From contig NC_090028.1 in assembly GCF_037176765.1 (NCBI RefSeq), forward strand, positions 20,223,234-20,287,233: a stretch of DNA of 64,000 nucleotides, given 5' to 3'. The DNA comes from Anolis sagrei (lineage: Eukaryota > Chordata > Lepidosauria > Squamata > Anolidae). The notes under the pieces were generated by a model. The model was not told the DNA's origin, did no database searches, and saw only the letters and a program-made list of their open reading frames with translations. Shown here one piece after another: positions 1 through 10,495 of the stretch. A program made the position numbers and the translations under genes. How positions within the stretch are numbered: position 1 is the stretch's first letter; the number at the start of each line of letters is the position of its first letter.

Positions 1-785
1 ACTGGTGAGATCATGTTGATATTACGGTGGGTGTGAAATACTTTGATAATGAACATAAAAATATAATTACCCAGAGTCCTCTTTCCATGAAGCCTGTTGA
101 AAAGAGAAGGTTCACAAAGCATCCACACCTCCGTCTTCCATCAACAAAACTAGACTATCAACACAGATTGGAAGATTTGTTTTAAAATTCAGTGGAAGAC
201 TTGTGATGTCAAATAGAAATCTGGTAAAATTTTCTGCACCAGGAAAGTGTTTGAAAATAATAACAGTTGCTAAAGATACGTGGTATCTTTTCCTTTTCAA
301 AACACAAGATGCATAAATAATAGAAATTCAAAAGGCATAGTGCACCATAAGCTTTCATTTTCCTAATAACACCGGCTGGTTAGGATAACAAGTGCGTAAA
401 CTGCTAATTAGGTTACAGAATGGATATAACAACAACAAAGAAAATGTTGATATGTTCATGGATTCCACACGGTCCTTTGATACCTATTACTTAAATTAGC
501 CATGGTCACTTGTATCCCAAATTAGCTAATAAATCACAGCCTATTTGCGGTCGGCAAAGCATACGCAATTATAAAAGGCTCTCGGTTTTACACTGGTGCT
601 GAGCTGTAAAATAAAGTCAGTCAGACTCCAGTTGTCTATGGGGGCATCTCGATTCAACAGTAATTCCTGCTTCATTTGGCTTTATAGCTTCATGCATTTT
701 AGCTACAGAAAAAGGCTCTCAGTGTGAGTAAATATGCAGTTTTCAGCCATGCGTTGATGTCTGTTTTTTTCATCCACAAATCAAC
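1..785. other. No recognisable feature
   Basis: AT-rich sequence with short open frames only (62 codons at most). I see no repeat termini, RNA gene or exon-like motif here. It may be unique intergenic DNA or very old repeats. Confidence 0.4.
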
Positions 786-804
786 AACATGAAAGCGAGA
801 GGTT

Positions 805-1280
805 TATTATTTATTTATTTTTTTACAGTTTTTATATTCCGCCCTTCTCACCCCGCAGGAGACTCAGGGCGGATTACAGTATACACATATATGGCAAACA
901 TTAAATGCCAGTTTGATAAACAACGTATAACAGACAATACACTGAGGCTATTTAACTTTGGGGGGGGGGGGGCTGCCAGGGGAGCTGCTGCTTTTCATCG
1001 TCCATCAGCAACACCGATGAAGTTCTTCCGCATTCCACATTCCCCGGAGTCTTTTTTCTTTATGGCCTCATAAATTAGTTAATTTAGCCTCCCACACAAG
1101 GTGGTATCTTATTTTCCTACTTGACAGATGCAACTGTCTTTCGGGTTGCAAAGGTCGACAACAGGCTACACAATGGCTGGACACCCACTCCAGTCCGGGC
1201 TGGCTTCGAATTCATGACCTTTTGGTCAGAGTGATCTTAATGCAGCTGACACTCAGCCAGCTGCGCCACAATCCCGGTGC
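805..1280 (-). mobile_element. tRNA-derived SINE with L2-like 3' tail
   Basis: Read on the minus strand, the element starts near 1280 with a tRNA-like head: an A-box-like TGGCGCAGCTGG and a weak B-box-like stretch (AATTCGAAGCC). It ends near 805-870 with a tail that resembles the L2 3' UTR (CGCCCTGAGTC, then GGGTGAGAAGGGCGG) followed by an ATTT-rich tract. The middle, about 350 bp, is unlike the other SINEs in this window. A poly-G run lies at about 961-972. The composition suggests a SINE mobilised by L2 machinery; the family name is not certain. Confidence 0.5.
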
Positions 1281-1631
1281 TGAGTCCAGCATGAACTAAG
1301 AATCTTACCATCTAGAACAGGGGTCCTCAAACTTTTTAAACAGAGGGCCAGGTCACAGTCCCTCAAACTGTTGAAGGGTCAGATTATAACTTAATAAAAA
1401 ACATGAATGAATTCCTATGCACACTGCACATATCTTATTTGTAGTACAAAAAAAACCCACTTTAAAACAAAAACAATTTTAACAAATATTAGTATTTCAA
1501 TTGGAAGTGTGGACCTGCTTTTGGCTGATGAGATAGGATTGTTGTTGTTGTTGTTGTTGTTATGTTCTTTCAAGTAGTTTCAGACTTAGGTTGACCCTAA
1601 GTGAGGGCCGGGTAAATGACTTTGTTGTTGT

Positions 1632-4600
1632 TCATTCGTTCAGTCGTCTCCGACTCTTCGTGACCTCATGGACCAGCCCACGCCAGAGCTCCCTGTCGGC
1701 CGTCACCACCCCCAGCTCCTTCAAGGTCAGTCCAGTCACTTCAAGGATGCCATCCATCCATCTTGCCCTTGGTCGGCCCCTCTTCCTTTTGCCTTCCACT
1801 TTCCCCAGCATAATTGTCTTCTCTAGGCTTTCCTGTCTCCTCATGATGTGGCCAAAGTACTTCAACTTTGTCTCTAGTATCTTTCCCTCCAGTGAGCAGT
1901 CGGGCTTTATTTCCTGGAGGATGGACTGGTTGGATCTTCTCGCAGTCCAAGGCACTCTCAGCACTTTCCTCCAGCACCACAGCTCAAAAGCATCGATCTT
2001 CCTTCGCTCAGCCTTCCCGAAGGTCCAGCTCTCACATCCGTAGGTGACTACAGGGAATACCATGGCTTTGACTAGGCGGATCTTTGTTGCCAGTCTGATG
2101 TCTCTACTCTTTACTATTTTATCGAGACTGGACATTGCTCTCCTCCCAAGAAGTAAGCGTCTTCTGATTTCCTGGCCACAGTCTGCATCTGCAGTAATCT
2201 TTGCACCTAGAAATACAAAGTCTGTCACGGCCTCCACGGTTTCTCCCTCTATTTTCCAGTTGTCAATCATTCTTGTTGCCATAATCTTGGTTTTTTTGAC
2301 GTTTAGCTGCAACCCAGCTTTTGCGCTTTCTTCTTTCACCTTGATTAGAAGGCTCCTCAGCTCCTCCTCGCTTTCGGCCATCAGAGTGGTGTCATCTGCA
2401 TATCTGAGGTTGTTAATGTTTCTTCCAGCAATTTTCACCCCAGCTTTGCATTCATCAAGCCCCGCACATCGCATGATGTGTTCTGCATACAAGTTAAAAA
2501 GGTTGGGTGAGAGGATGCAGCCTTGCCGTACGCCTTTCCCAATCTTGAACCAGTCTGTTGTTCCTTGGTCAGTTCTTACAGTTGCTTCTTGGTCCTTGTA
2601 CAGATTCCTCAGGAGAGAGACAAGGTGGCTTGGTATGCCCATCCCACTAAGAACTTGCCACAATTTATTATGATCCACACAGTCAAAGGCTTTAGAATAG
2701 TCAATGAAGCAGAAGTAGATGTTTTTCTGAAACTCCCTGCTTTTCTCCATTATCCAGCGGATATTGGCAATTTGGTCTCTCGTTCCTCTACCTTTTCTAA
2801 ACCCAGCTTGAACATCTGGCAACTCTCGCTCCATGTATTGCTGGAGTCTTCCTTGCAGGATCTTGAGCATTACCTTACTGGCATGAGAAATAAGGGCCAC
2901 TGTACGGAAGTTTGAGCAGTCTTTCGCATTTCCCTTTTTTGGTATGGGGATATAAGTTGATTTTTTCCAGTCTGATGGCCATTCTTGTGTTTTCCATATT
3001 TGCTGGCAAATGGCATGCATCACCTTGACAGCATCATCTTTTAAGATTTTAAACAGTTCAGCTGGGATCCCGTCGTCTCCTGCTGCCTTGTTGTTAGCAA
3101 TGCTTCTTAAGGCCCATTCAACCTCACTCCTCAGGATGTCTGGTTCTAATTCATTCACCACACCGTCAAAACTATCCTCAATATTATTATCCTTCCTATA
3201 CAGATCTTCTGTATAGTCTCGCCACCTTCTCTTGATCTCTTCAGCTTCTGTTAGGTCCCTGCCATCTTTGTTTCTTATCATGCCAATTTTTGCCTGAAAT
3301 TTACCTCCAATGTTTCTAATTTTCTGGAAGAGGTCTCTTGTCCTTCCTATTCTGTTGTCTTCTTCCACTTCCATGCATTGCTTATTTAAAAATAGTTCCT
3401 TATCTCTTCTGGCTAACCTCTGGAATTGCGCATTTGACTGGGCATATCTCCCCTTATCCCTGTTTCCTTTTGCTTTCCTCCTTTCTTGGGCTACTTCCAG
3501 TGTCTCAGCAGACAACCATTTTGCCTTCTTGGTTTTCTTTTTCTTTGGGACGTACTTTGTTGCTGCCTCCTGAACAATGTCTCGGACTTCTGTCCATAGT
3601 TCTTCTGGGGCTCTGTTTACTAAATCTAGTCCTTCAAATCTGTTCTTCACTTCCACTGTATATTCGCTAGGAATGTTAGTGAGATCATATCTAACTGGTC
3701 TGTGTATTTTCCCTGATCTCTTTAGTTTTATTCTAAATTGGGCAATAAGAAGTTCGTGATCTGAGCTACAGTCAGCCCCAGGTCTTGTTTTCACCGACTG
3801 GATGGATGTCCGCCACCTTTGGCTGCAAAGGATGTAGTCAATCTGATTTCGGTGTTGACCGTCTGGAGAGGTCCATGTGTAAAGCCGTCTTTTAGGTTGT
3901 TGGAAGAGAGTATTCGTTATACACAGCGAGTTTTCCTGGCAAAATTCTATCAGCCTGCGTCCCGCTTCATTTTGTTCTCCCAGACCATGCTTGCCTGTGA
4001 TCCCAGTTGTCATTTGACTTCCCACCTTGGCATTCCAGTCTCCTGTAATGAAAATAATGTCTCTTTTTGGTGTATTATCCAGTAGTTCCTGCAGATCCTC
4101 ATAGAACTGATCTACTTCTGCTTCTTCAGCAGCTGTGGTTGGGGCATATATTTGGATCACTGTAATGTTGAAAGGCTTTCCTTGCACTCGAATTGAGATC
4201 ATTCTGTCATTTTTTGGGTTGTATCCAAGCACCGCTTTAGCGAATTTCTTATTAATTATGAAGGCTACTCCATTTCTTCGATGTTCCTCTTGTCCGCAGT
4301 AGTAGATCTGGTGGTCATCTGATGTGAAGTGGCCCATTCCAGTCCATTTCAGTTCGCTGACCCCCAGAATGTCTATCTTTAGTCTTGACATCTCACCAAT
4401 AACAACATCCAATTTGCCCTGGCTCATAGATCTTACATTCCAGGTTCCTATGGTGTGTTGATCTTTAGAGCATCGGATTCGTCGTTCGCCTCCAGTACCG
4501 TCGGCCGCTAGCCTTCCTTTCGGCTTTGAGCTAGCTGCGTCATCACATCTGGGGCTAGTTGAACTTATCCTCTGCTCCTCCCCAGTAGCATTTTGGCCAT

Positions 4601-4664
4601 CTTCCGACCTGGGAGTCCCATCTTCCAATGGCATACCGACATATCTCTGGTTGTACTGATCCAT
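1632..4664 (-). CDS. BovB endonuclease-reverse transcriptase, intact
   Basis: A 1010-residue polyprotein that would nick target DNA and reverse-transcribe BovB RNA at the nick. The N-terminal third is an APE-type endonuclease: TWNVRS with N76, E104 in SELKW, GDWN with D209/N211, QIDY with D276 and SSDH with D302/H303. The reverse transcriptase follows: AGFRKGRG, FIDYSKAFDCVD, GVRQGCILSP and the catalytic YADD at about 755-758 (codons at 2391-2402). The C-terminal part ends GRPRARWMDG...KSRRRLNE, as in other BovB copies here. The start is the first in-frame ATG, directly after an in-frame TAA. All catalytic residues that I can name are present and the frame is unbroken. It is a transposon gene, not a host gene, although such frames are often misannotated as craniofacial development protein 2-like. 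Confidence 0.93.
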   Translation of the reverse strand: MDQYNQRYVGMPLEDGTPRSEDGQNATGEEQRISSTSPRCDDAASSKPKGRLAADGTGGERRIRCSKDQHTIGTWNVRSMSQGKLDVVIGEMSRLKIDILGVSELKWTGMGHFTSDDHQIYYCGQEEHRRNGVAFIINKKFAKAVLGYNPKNDRMISIRVQGKPFNITVIQIYAPTTAAEEAEVDQFYEDLQELLDNTPKRDIIFITGDWNAKVGSQMTTGITGKHGLGEQNEAGRRLIEFCQENSLCITNTLFQQPKRRLYTWTSPDGQHRNQIDYILCSQRWRTSIQSVKTRPGADCSSDHELLIAQFRIKLKRSGKIHRPVRYDLTNIPSEYTVEVKNRFEGLDLVNRAPEELWTEVRDIVQEAATKYVPKKKKTKKAKWLSAETLEVAQERRKAKGNRDKGRYAQSNAQFQRLARRDKELFLNKQCMEVEEDNRIGRTRDLFQKIRNIGGKFQAKIGMIRNKDGRDLTEAEEIKRRWRDYTEDLYRKDNNIEDSFDGVVNELEPDILRSEVEWALRSIANNKAAGDDGIPAELFKILKDDAVKVMHAICQQIWKTQEWPSDWKKSTYIPIPKKGNAKDCSNFRTVALISHASKVMLKILQGRLQQYMERELPDVQAGFRKGRGTRDQIANIRWIMEKSREFQKNIYFCFIDYSKAFDCVDHNKLWQVLSGMGIPSHLVSLLRNLYKDQEATVRTDQGTTDWFKIGKGVRQGCILSPNLFNLYAEHIMRCAGLDECKAGVKIAGRNINNLRYADDTTLMAESEEELRSLLIKVKEESAKAGLQLNVKKTKIMATRMIDNWKIEGETVEAVTDFVFLGAKITADADCGQEIRRRLLLGRRAMSSLDKIVKSRDIRLATKIRLVKAMVFPVVTYGCESWTFGKAERRKIDAFELWCWRKVLRVPWTARRSNQSILQEIKPDCSLEGKILETKLKYFGHIMRRQESLEKTIMLGKVEGKRKRGRPRARWMDGILEVTGLTLKELGVVTADRELWRGLVHEVTKSRRRLNE

Positions 4665-4822
4665 TTAGTTTTCTTGGCAAGGATACTGGAGTGGTTTGCC
4701 ATTGCCTTCCCCAGGGATCACGCTTGGTCTGACCTCTCTGCCACAACCGTCCCGTCTTGGGTGTCCCTTCACGGTTTCGCTCATGACATCATTGAGGTGC
4801 TCAAGCTCCAGCGCCCCGACAA

Positions 4823-4850
4823 GGCGGTGATCCTTTGCTGGATCACCGCC
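4823..4850. repeat. Perfect hairpin at BovB 5' terminus
   Basis: GGCGGTGATCC and its exact complement GGATCACCGCC form an 11-bp stem with a 6-nt loop, three bases from the 5' end of the BovB insertion. It would sit at the very 5' end of the element RNA. Confidence 0.85.
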
Positions 4851-5039
4851 TCCAAATGACTTTGGAGGGCCGTATTTGGCCCCCAGGCCTTAGTTTGAGG
4901 ACCCCTGATCTAGAACTTGGACCAGGACAGAAACAGATACTTTGCTTCTTGAATGCCCATCACTGCATGCTTGCACACACTGTCAGGAGCCAGAAAGACG
5001 GTTGTTGGCATCTTATTTCAGTATTCTTGAAATGGCAGG

Positions 5040-5645
5040 GAATAGGTTTTGAGGAAAGGAGAGGCAAAGAGAGGTCTGGAGGTCTAAAAGCATGGCTTTA
5101 TTTATCCAGCTGGGGCCAGGTGAGGAGTTCTCTCCTAAAGCACCAGAGCAAATGATAGAGGCATTGACTGTGCCTTTTATAGTCTCCAATTGGAGTCAAA
5201 CAAAGAAACATGCTAGTACATACATTAACGTAATTCCTACGTCATCTTAGCATCATAAGATTATCAGGTTCTACCTTCCACATGCAAAAAGCATGTCTCT
5301 GTGTCTTGCTGAAGAGCAAGCATCTTACAGTCACCCATCAAGGGGCCCACTCTGACCTGTCAAGAGGCTCTTTCCTTAGAAGGAAGACACTGGGCTTTTC
5401 GTACCAGCCTCTGTGGCTTATCTCTCCTGGAATGTTCCTCCTCCTTCTTGGCTGTGCCTGGGACAGCAGCTCTCCTTCAGCATTCTTTTTACACACAGAG
5501 AGAGAGCCTGATTTTTCTATGCATTTCAGTGCTTATAAAGTACTTACAATTTACGCATAAATCAATAAATATCTATTTTTCCATCTCCTCATCATTCTCA
5601 GTGGAACAATGTCTCCCACTGCCCCTGAAAAGAAGTAGTTGGTAT
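5040..5645 (-). mobile_element. Possible LTR-like remnant
   Basis: In minus orientation the stretch has a TATA-like CTATAAAAGG (near 5177-5186) and, downstream, a TAAATAAA polyadenylation-like signal (near 5099-5106), the order expected in an LTR. I cannot find clean TG/CA ends or a target duplication, so the boundaries are rough and the call is weak. Confidence 0.25.
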
Positions 5646-6135
5646 GTGGGGCCTTAGTGGCCCCCATTTCCTAGACCTAGAGTGTATGTGACAGAGCTGC
5701 TTCACCTTATCTAGAAGCAGCCGTGCATGCAGCCAGAACCCTTTACAAGCAAATCATAAAGCAAGGATATGATGCACACCATCAGCCCCTCCAAATTAGA
5801 AAGCAACATAGTACTTCTGGATTAGCCATTAGGGCTGTGCAGAAGTTCAGATGCAGGTCGTAAGTCATAAGAGTTTCAGAAAATCTGTACTTATCTGTGG
5901 TACTAAGCCAATGCAGCCCCAACACCCACCCATCCACCACATAGACACACACAAATTAAATCAGCCATTTATGGAGTTTTCATAACAATCCTTTACTTTT
6001 CATAAGTCGCAGTGAGTCAGCTTCTTCTTCAGCACAAGGAAACTCTACTGGGTGGAGCAAGCAAACTTGGTATGCCGCATGTGTTGGCGTAATGATAATT
6101 ATGCATAGTTCATGTTTTATCAGTCCACACACTGT
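5646..6135. other. No recognisable feature
   Basis: No repeat ends, RNA gene or supported reading frame seen. Confidence 0.4.
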
Positions 6136-6610
6136 CTTGCCAGAGAAAGAAAATATGCCACACAGATGATCAATAAAGAACAAGAAGTTTATTCTTCGTA
6201 ATGCAGAGAAACATATTTACAATCATGGAATCAGTTTCATTGACACACACAATGTCTTTTGAGAGAGATATAAACGGTCCTTCAGTGTCCATGTGGAATA
6301 TCTCCTTCCAGCAGCTCATGAAGCAAGAACTGTCTCTCTCTCTGCAAGCACTTGCACAGCTCAGCCTAAATATGAAACTGTTGCCAAAATTCCCAGGCTC
6401 AGCTAACTCCCCGGGCGTGGCCCAACCAATCAGCTTTGTGCTTTGCATTTTACAGTTAACACACTCACTAACTGATTTCTTACATGCCCTAACAACATGC
6501 TCTCCTCGGTCTATCAAGGCTGAGGGAGAGGGGAAGGGAGGAGGCACTGCTGGTGTTTCCTTTAAATCCAGAAACCATGTTGCCTCTGTCGCCATTGCAA
6601 GCGAGTAGGG
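6136..6610 (-). mobile_element. Possible LTR-like remnant
   Basis: On the minus strand the sequence ends with AATAAACTTCTTG, a short U5-like stretch and GTGTGGCA, a pattern often seen at LTR 3' ends. Overlapping frames of 135-141 codons on opposite strands are probably chance. No target duplication was found, so this is a tentative fossil call. Confidence 0.25.
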
Positions 6611-6611
6611 A

Positions 6612-7050
6612 GAAAGCTGGGGATTTAGATTAACAAGTAATGAGCAGCTGGCTGGGAGCTGAATTTATCTGTTCTCAAAGGATTTTGCATGTGCCATGCA
6701 AGTTTAGTTTGCCTCAGTTTAGGATTCCATGTAGGATTGCCACAGCTGAGCTTAAGATCCTTTTAGAATCATTTTCTTTATGTGGGGAGGTGGGGGGGGG
6801 GGGTCCGTTTAGGATTCATTTTGGAGGGTTTCCATTTTTCTGGAAAAACTGATTTTTTTTTCATTTAAAATTATACAAATATCATTTAAAAATCAAAAAA
6901 ATCCTTAAAATCAGTGGATGAGTGAAAAGTTTTGAAACCTGGTGGGCTTACAGTAGTAAATGTGTGCTATAACTCTAGCGCATTTCATCCTGATAGCCCT
7001 TATTTTTATAGTACCAGAAGCAAACCAAGGATATAGTTGTAATGTATTTA
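6612..7050. other. No gene; poly-G run
   Basis: Nothing recognised apart from a G homopolymer at about 6792-6802 and A/T-rich runs near 6850-6900. Confidence 0.4.
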
Positions 7051-7054
7051 ATAA

Positions 7055-7392
7055 ACACAAAGTTTTTTTAAAAAAACTTGGCATTATATGAAATGTCCTT
7101 TGACCAGTAGCTGGCCACTTGGAGTGCCTCTGGTGTTGCTATAAGAACGTCCTCCATTGTGCTTGTGAAGGCGCTCAGACTGTATTGTGATAGGTGCTCT
7201 GTGGTTTGTTCTTCTCCACACTTGCATGTCGTGGACTCCACTTTGCAGTCCCATTTCTTAAGGTTGGCTCTGCATCTTGTGGTGCCAGAGCACAGTCTGC
7301 TTTGCCCCTTCCAAGTTGCCCAGTCTTCTGTGTGCCCAGGTCTCATTCTTTATCAGCTATGGATTGAGGTTCCAGGTTTTAGTTATATCCTA
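7055..7392 (-). pseudogene. 3' fragment of an I/Jockey-like LINE
   Basis: The minus-strand frame (7068-7346) carries HTEDWATWKGQ..., then KCGEEQTTEHL, and ends ALQVASYWSKDI. The same C-terminal block occurs at 10496-10735 and 50331-51476, including the cysteine/histidine knuckle. Only the C-terminal tail of the reverse-transcriptase protein remains. Clade assignment (I/Jockey superfamily) is an inference from that knuckle. Confidence 0.7.
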
Positions 7393-7394
7393 TA

Positions 7395-7685
7395 CTAGCC
7401 GTTCCCTGCCACGCATTGCAGTGGCCCAGTCTGTGTATATGTGTTTTGTGTGTGTATCTATATATGTGTGTGTGTATGTGTAAGTGGTTTTGAGCATGCA
7501 TTGTAATGCATTTTTTAATTTTTGGGCTTTTAAAGTCTCTTCTGCAGTGTTTTTCAGTGTTTTGTGAGTGATGGTCACTTGTTGGCCTGTTAGGTGTCTT
7601 GTGTCCAAATTTGATGTCAGTTCATCCAGTAGTTTTTGAGTTATGTTAATCCCACAAACTAACATTACATTTTTATTTATATAGA
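7395..7685 (-). mobile_element. Non-autonomous Helitron
   Basis: On the minus strand it begins TCTATATAAATAAAAATG (after A) and ends ...GGCTAG followed by T, with a short hairpin (GCCAC...GTGGC) about 10 bases before the 3' end. The 5' TC, the 3' hairpin plus CTAG, and insertion between A and T are Helitron hallmarks. The internal sequence matches the start of the copy at 44055. It has a CA/TA-rich tract in place of the purine tract of the other two copies. Confidence 0.75.
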
Positions 7686-7861
7686 TAGATTGTCGAAACT
7701 AGATTCCAAACAGATAGCACTAGGGTGGCTCCAACCATTTTCCCATCCATCCACAAGAAATGGAAGTATTTGTGTAGGGCATTCTGGGATCACAAAAGCC
7801 ATCCCTGTACTGTATTGATATAAATAACACTGTAGTAGGACAGAGAAATGACTTGAAGATT

Positions 7862-8290
7862 GTATTGTCAAAGGCTTTCATGGCCGGGATCACTGGGTTG
7901 TTGTAGGTTTTTCCGGGCTATATGGCCATGTTCTGGAGGCAATTTTTCTCCTGACGTTTTGCCTGCATCTATGGCAAGCATCCTCAGAGGTAGTGAGGTC
8001 TGTTGGAAGTAGGAAAAATGGGTTTATATATCTGTAGAATGACCAGAGTAATGTTTCAGCTGATCACCTTGATTTGTATTCAATGGCCTGGAAGCGCCTG
8101 GGGGGAATCTCTTGTTGAGAGTGATTTTATGTGCCTGTTTTGTTTCCCCTCTGTTGTTTTGCTGTTGTAATTTTTGAGTTTTTTAATACTGGTAGCCAGA
8201 TTTTGTTCATCTTCATGGTTTCCTCCTTTCTGTTGAAATGGTCCACACGCTTGTGGATTTCGATGGCTTCTCTGTGTAGTCTGATATGAC
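7862..8290 (-). mobile_element. Penelope 3' fragment
   Basis: In reverse orientation it contains the same 3' module as the Penelope copy at 48443: codons for IKKLKNYNSKTTEGKQN, the tract TATATAAACCCA, and GATGCTTGCCATAGATGCAG, and it ends in the AACAACCCAGTGATCC-type terminus. The reading frame is present only as a C-terminal stub (8080-8304). It is a 5'-truncated, inactive copy. Confidence 0.75.
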
Positions 8291-8304
8291 TTGAAGATTT
8301 TCAA

Positions 8305-9540
8305 TGTTGTTTTTTAAAAGTAACTAAGTTATTTTCCCAAAGTGGTGGCTAAAAATTTACTTTGTACAAATAATAATTGTAATGACAAATACTAACTTAT
8401 ACGTATTGTAACCATTACCTTACTATATTCCATCCAGTGTCCTTATCCTACAAAGCAAGGGTTCTATTCTCTGGGTAAATATTCCTGAGCATTGTCACCT
8501 ACAATGTCCCTGCACCTAATGTTCTCCCTTTTATGAGAAAAGATATTCTTCTTTAGGTGGTTTTTTTTTTTTTTCAAAATCTTCTTATACAAAGGGGCAG
8601 TGAGGGTGAATCCATTTTCCCCTTTCAGAGGTTGAATTCTTTGGTGATCCCTTTAGAAATCAAAAGGAAATTGCTGTAACTGATCTTCCCTTTCTACTCT
8701 TGAGCCTCAAGCACAGCCGCCAATTCCCAACACAATTGGTGTCCTTGCAGTTATGTTCACAGCATTCATGACAGAGGGAAGAAAAAAGGGGAAAGGGAAA
8801 AAAAACCTGGGACAACACTGTAAAGCCTTCTGCATAAAATGAAATAGATGCCATTATGCTGTGTTGCTTAAAATAATCCAGGTAAGAAGAGGAAGTTCAA
8901 AGGTGAAGCTGGCCCAAGTCAGCTACCATGGCAACAAGCAGGAGCACCAGTGTGGAAGGGTGGGCTGGGTGATCCGAGGTCATAGTTTGATCAAGCAAGC
9001 CAGAAATAGTATGCCAATGTTGGGGGAATAGTCCAGCCCTTCCTCCTCTCATTCCAGTGAGGCTAGGAAGTGATCCAGAAGAACAAGAGTAGACCCAAGG
9101 CAAAATATGCTCAAGCAGCAGACAAGCCGTCCATCCAACGATTCAGAGCAAAGTACAAGGAGTTGGGTGGAAGGAGGTGATACAACACCAGCAGGGAGGC
9201 AGTTGCTGAGCATTTATTCTCCCAGCACTTCCGGGAGTCTCTGCTGCAAAGTATGTGTCAGTTCTTCTTATCCTTCATCTAAATAAGGCCAGAACACTCC
9301 TGCCTCCTGCTGTTGGCCTTTCCATGTGCTGCTTGCTCTGGGATTAAGCATGGGCTAATCGCTTCCTCTCCTCCCAAGGTCTTGAACTGATAGTCAGAAT
9401 GATGAATACCGTTACAGAGGTCCTCTCAAGGGGCATTGGGTCCATTAATTCTGCAGCCTTGCTAGACTGGACATTTTCCAGTGTGCCGGTCTCAGGCTAT
9501 TGGTTTAAGCAATGCTTCTTAAAACTATCACATGTAGGGG
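8305..9540. other. No recognisable feature
   Basis: About 1.2 kb with only short frames. I see no repeat termini or RNA genes. This could be unique intergenic DNA. Confidence 0.4.
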
Positions 9541-9675
9541 ACTGTTGTTAATTGACTTTGACGTATGACAACCCTATGGCTGAAATCTCTCCAAGACACC
9601 CTGTTGTCATGCAGACATAGGGCAGCGACTTCCATGATGAAGTCTATCCACCAGCAATGCACCAATGTCTTTCCC
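9541..9675 (-). mobile_element. Possible old RTE-type LINE 3' end
   Basis: The stretch begins TTGTTGTTAATTGACTTTGA and continues with CCAAGACACCCTGTTGTCA, which resembles the 3' end of an old RTE-type LINE in reverse orientation. It is short and diverged, so the assignment is weak. Confidence 0.35.
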
Positions 9676-9689
9676 TAGTATAATCCTAG

Positions 9690-10203
9690 GAGAGCAATGG
9701 CCAATCTTGATAAAATAGAGAAGAGCAGAGACATCATACTGACAATGAAGATCCGCATAGCTAAAGAAATGGTATTCCCTGTAGTAACGTATATGGATGT
9801 GAGAGCTGGACCATAAGGAAGGCTGAGCGAAGGAAGATAGATGCTTTTGAACTGTGGTGTTGGAGGAAAATTCTGAGAGTGCCTTGGAACACAAGAAGAT
9901 CCAACCACTCCATACTTCAGGAAATAAAGCCCGACTGCTCACTGGAGGGAAGGATAGTAGAGGCAAAGATGAAGTACTTTGGCCACATAATGAGAAGAGA
10001 AGAAAGCTTGGAGAAGACAATGATGCTGGGGAAAATGGAAGGAAAAAGGAAGATGGGCTGACCAAGGGCAAGATGGATGGATGATATCCTTGAAGTGACT
10101 GGTTTGACCTTGAAGGAGCTGGGGGTGGCCACAGCCGAAAGGGAGCTCTGCCGTGGGCTAGTCCATGAGGTCACAAAGAGTCGGAAACAGTTGAACAAAT
10201 AAA
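9690..10203 (+). pseudogene. Old diverged BovB 3' fragment
   Basis: The plus-strand codons give pieces such as RRSNHSILQEIKPDCSLEG, KYFGHIMRREESLEKT and the terminal AARDREL-type region, matching the last ~170 residues of the BovB protein at 1632-4664 with many substitutions. Several stops and shifts break the frame (open pieces 9854-10084 and 9879-10061). It is clearly older than the other BovB copies here. It ends in a weak AAC-like tail next to a Penelope fragment. Confidence 0.85.
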
Positions 10204-10205
10204 CA

Positions 10206-10440
10206 ACAATTGAAACATTCACACCTACCTCAAACAGACAAAAGTTTTTTCTTCCACCCTGGGCTTTCCACAGATATATAAACCCAATATTTCTAGTTTC
10301 TAAGAGACCTCACAACCTCTGAATATGCCTGCCATAGATGCAGGTGACACGTCAGGAGAGAATGCTTCTGGAACATGGCCATACCGCCCAAAAAACCTAC
10401 AAAATCCCAGAATAAACAACAGCAAAGTATAATCGTACTC
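10206..10440 (+). mobile_element. Penelope 3' fragment
   Basis: Contains the Penelope 3' module: GAAACATTCACACCTACCTC, CCACAGATATATAAACCCA, GCCATAGATGCAGG and GTCAGGAGAGAATGC, then a degraded CATGGCC...AAAACCTACAA end. No coding part is left. Confidence 0.75.
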
Positions 10441-10495
10441 ATCAAACATGACCATCTTTTCTAATGAGTCATGCCATTTCATTATATGTCCAAAT

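Larger units (their letters stand above)
1625..4853 (-). mobile_element. Full-length BovB (RTE) LINE
   Basis: The insertion is 3229 bp, flanked by an 11-bp target duplication AAATGACTTTG (1614-1624 and 4854-4864) within the hAT element. On the minus strand it starts with a GC-rich 5' hairpin at 4823-4850, has a leader of about 190 bp, one long ORF, and ends at the typical BovB 3' end with short AAC repeats. The length equals that of complete BovB elements, so this copy was not 5'-truncated. The intact ORF and perfect target duplication point to a recent insertion. Confidence 0.93.
1318..4907 (+). mobile_element. Non-autonomous hAT element interrupted by BovB
   Basis: The termini are inverted repeats: CAGGGGTCCTCAAACT at 1318 and its complement ending ...GAGGACCCCTG at 4907. 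They are flanked by a perfect 8-bp target duplication ATCTAGAA (1310-1317 and 4908-4915), which is diagnostic of hAT. Without the BovB insert the element is about 350 bp with no transposase. A copy of the same family lies at 25016-25378. A TTG-repeat (about 1543-1560) lies inside. Confidence 0.85.

Noticed and set aside
1632-4664. Host gene of the craniofacial development protein 2-like type
   Set aside because: Endonuclease plus reverse transcriptase motifs and target duplications show that it is BovB; that name is a common misannotation.
6170-6608. Overlapping 141- and 135-codon frames on opposite strands
   Set aside because: No motif in either; the sequence looks more like an LTR-type remnant.
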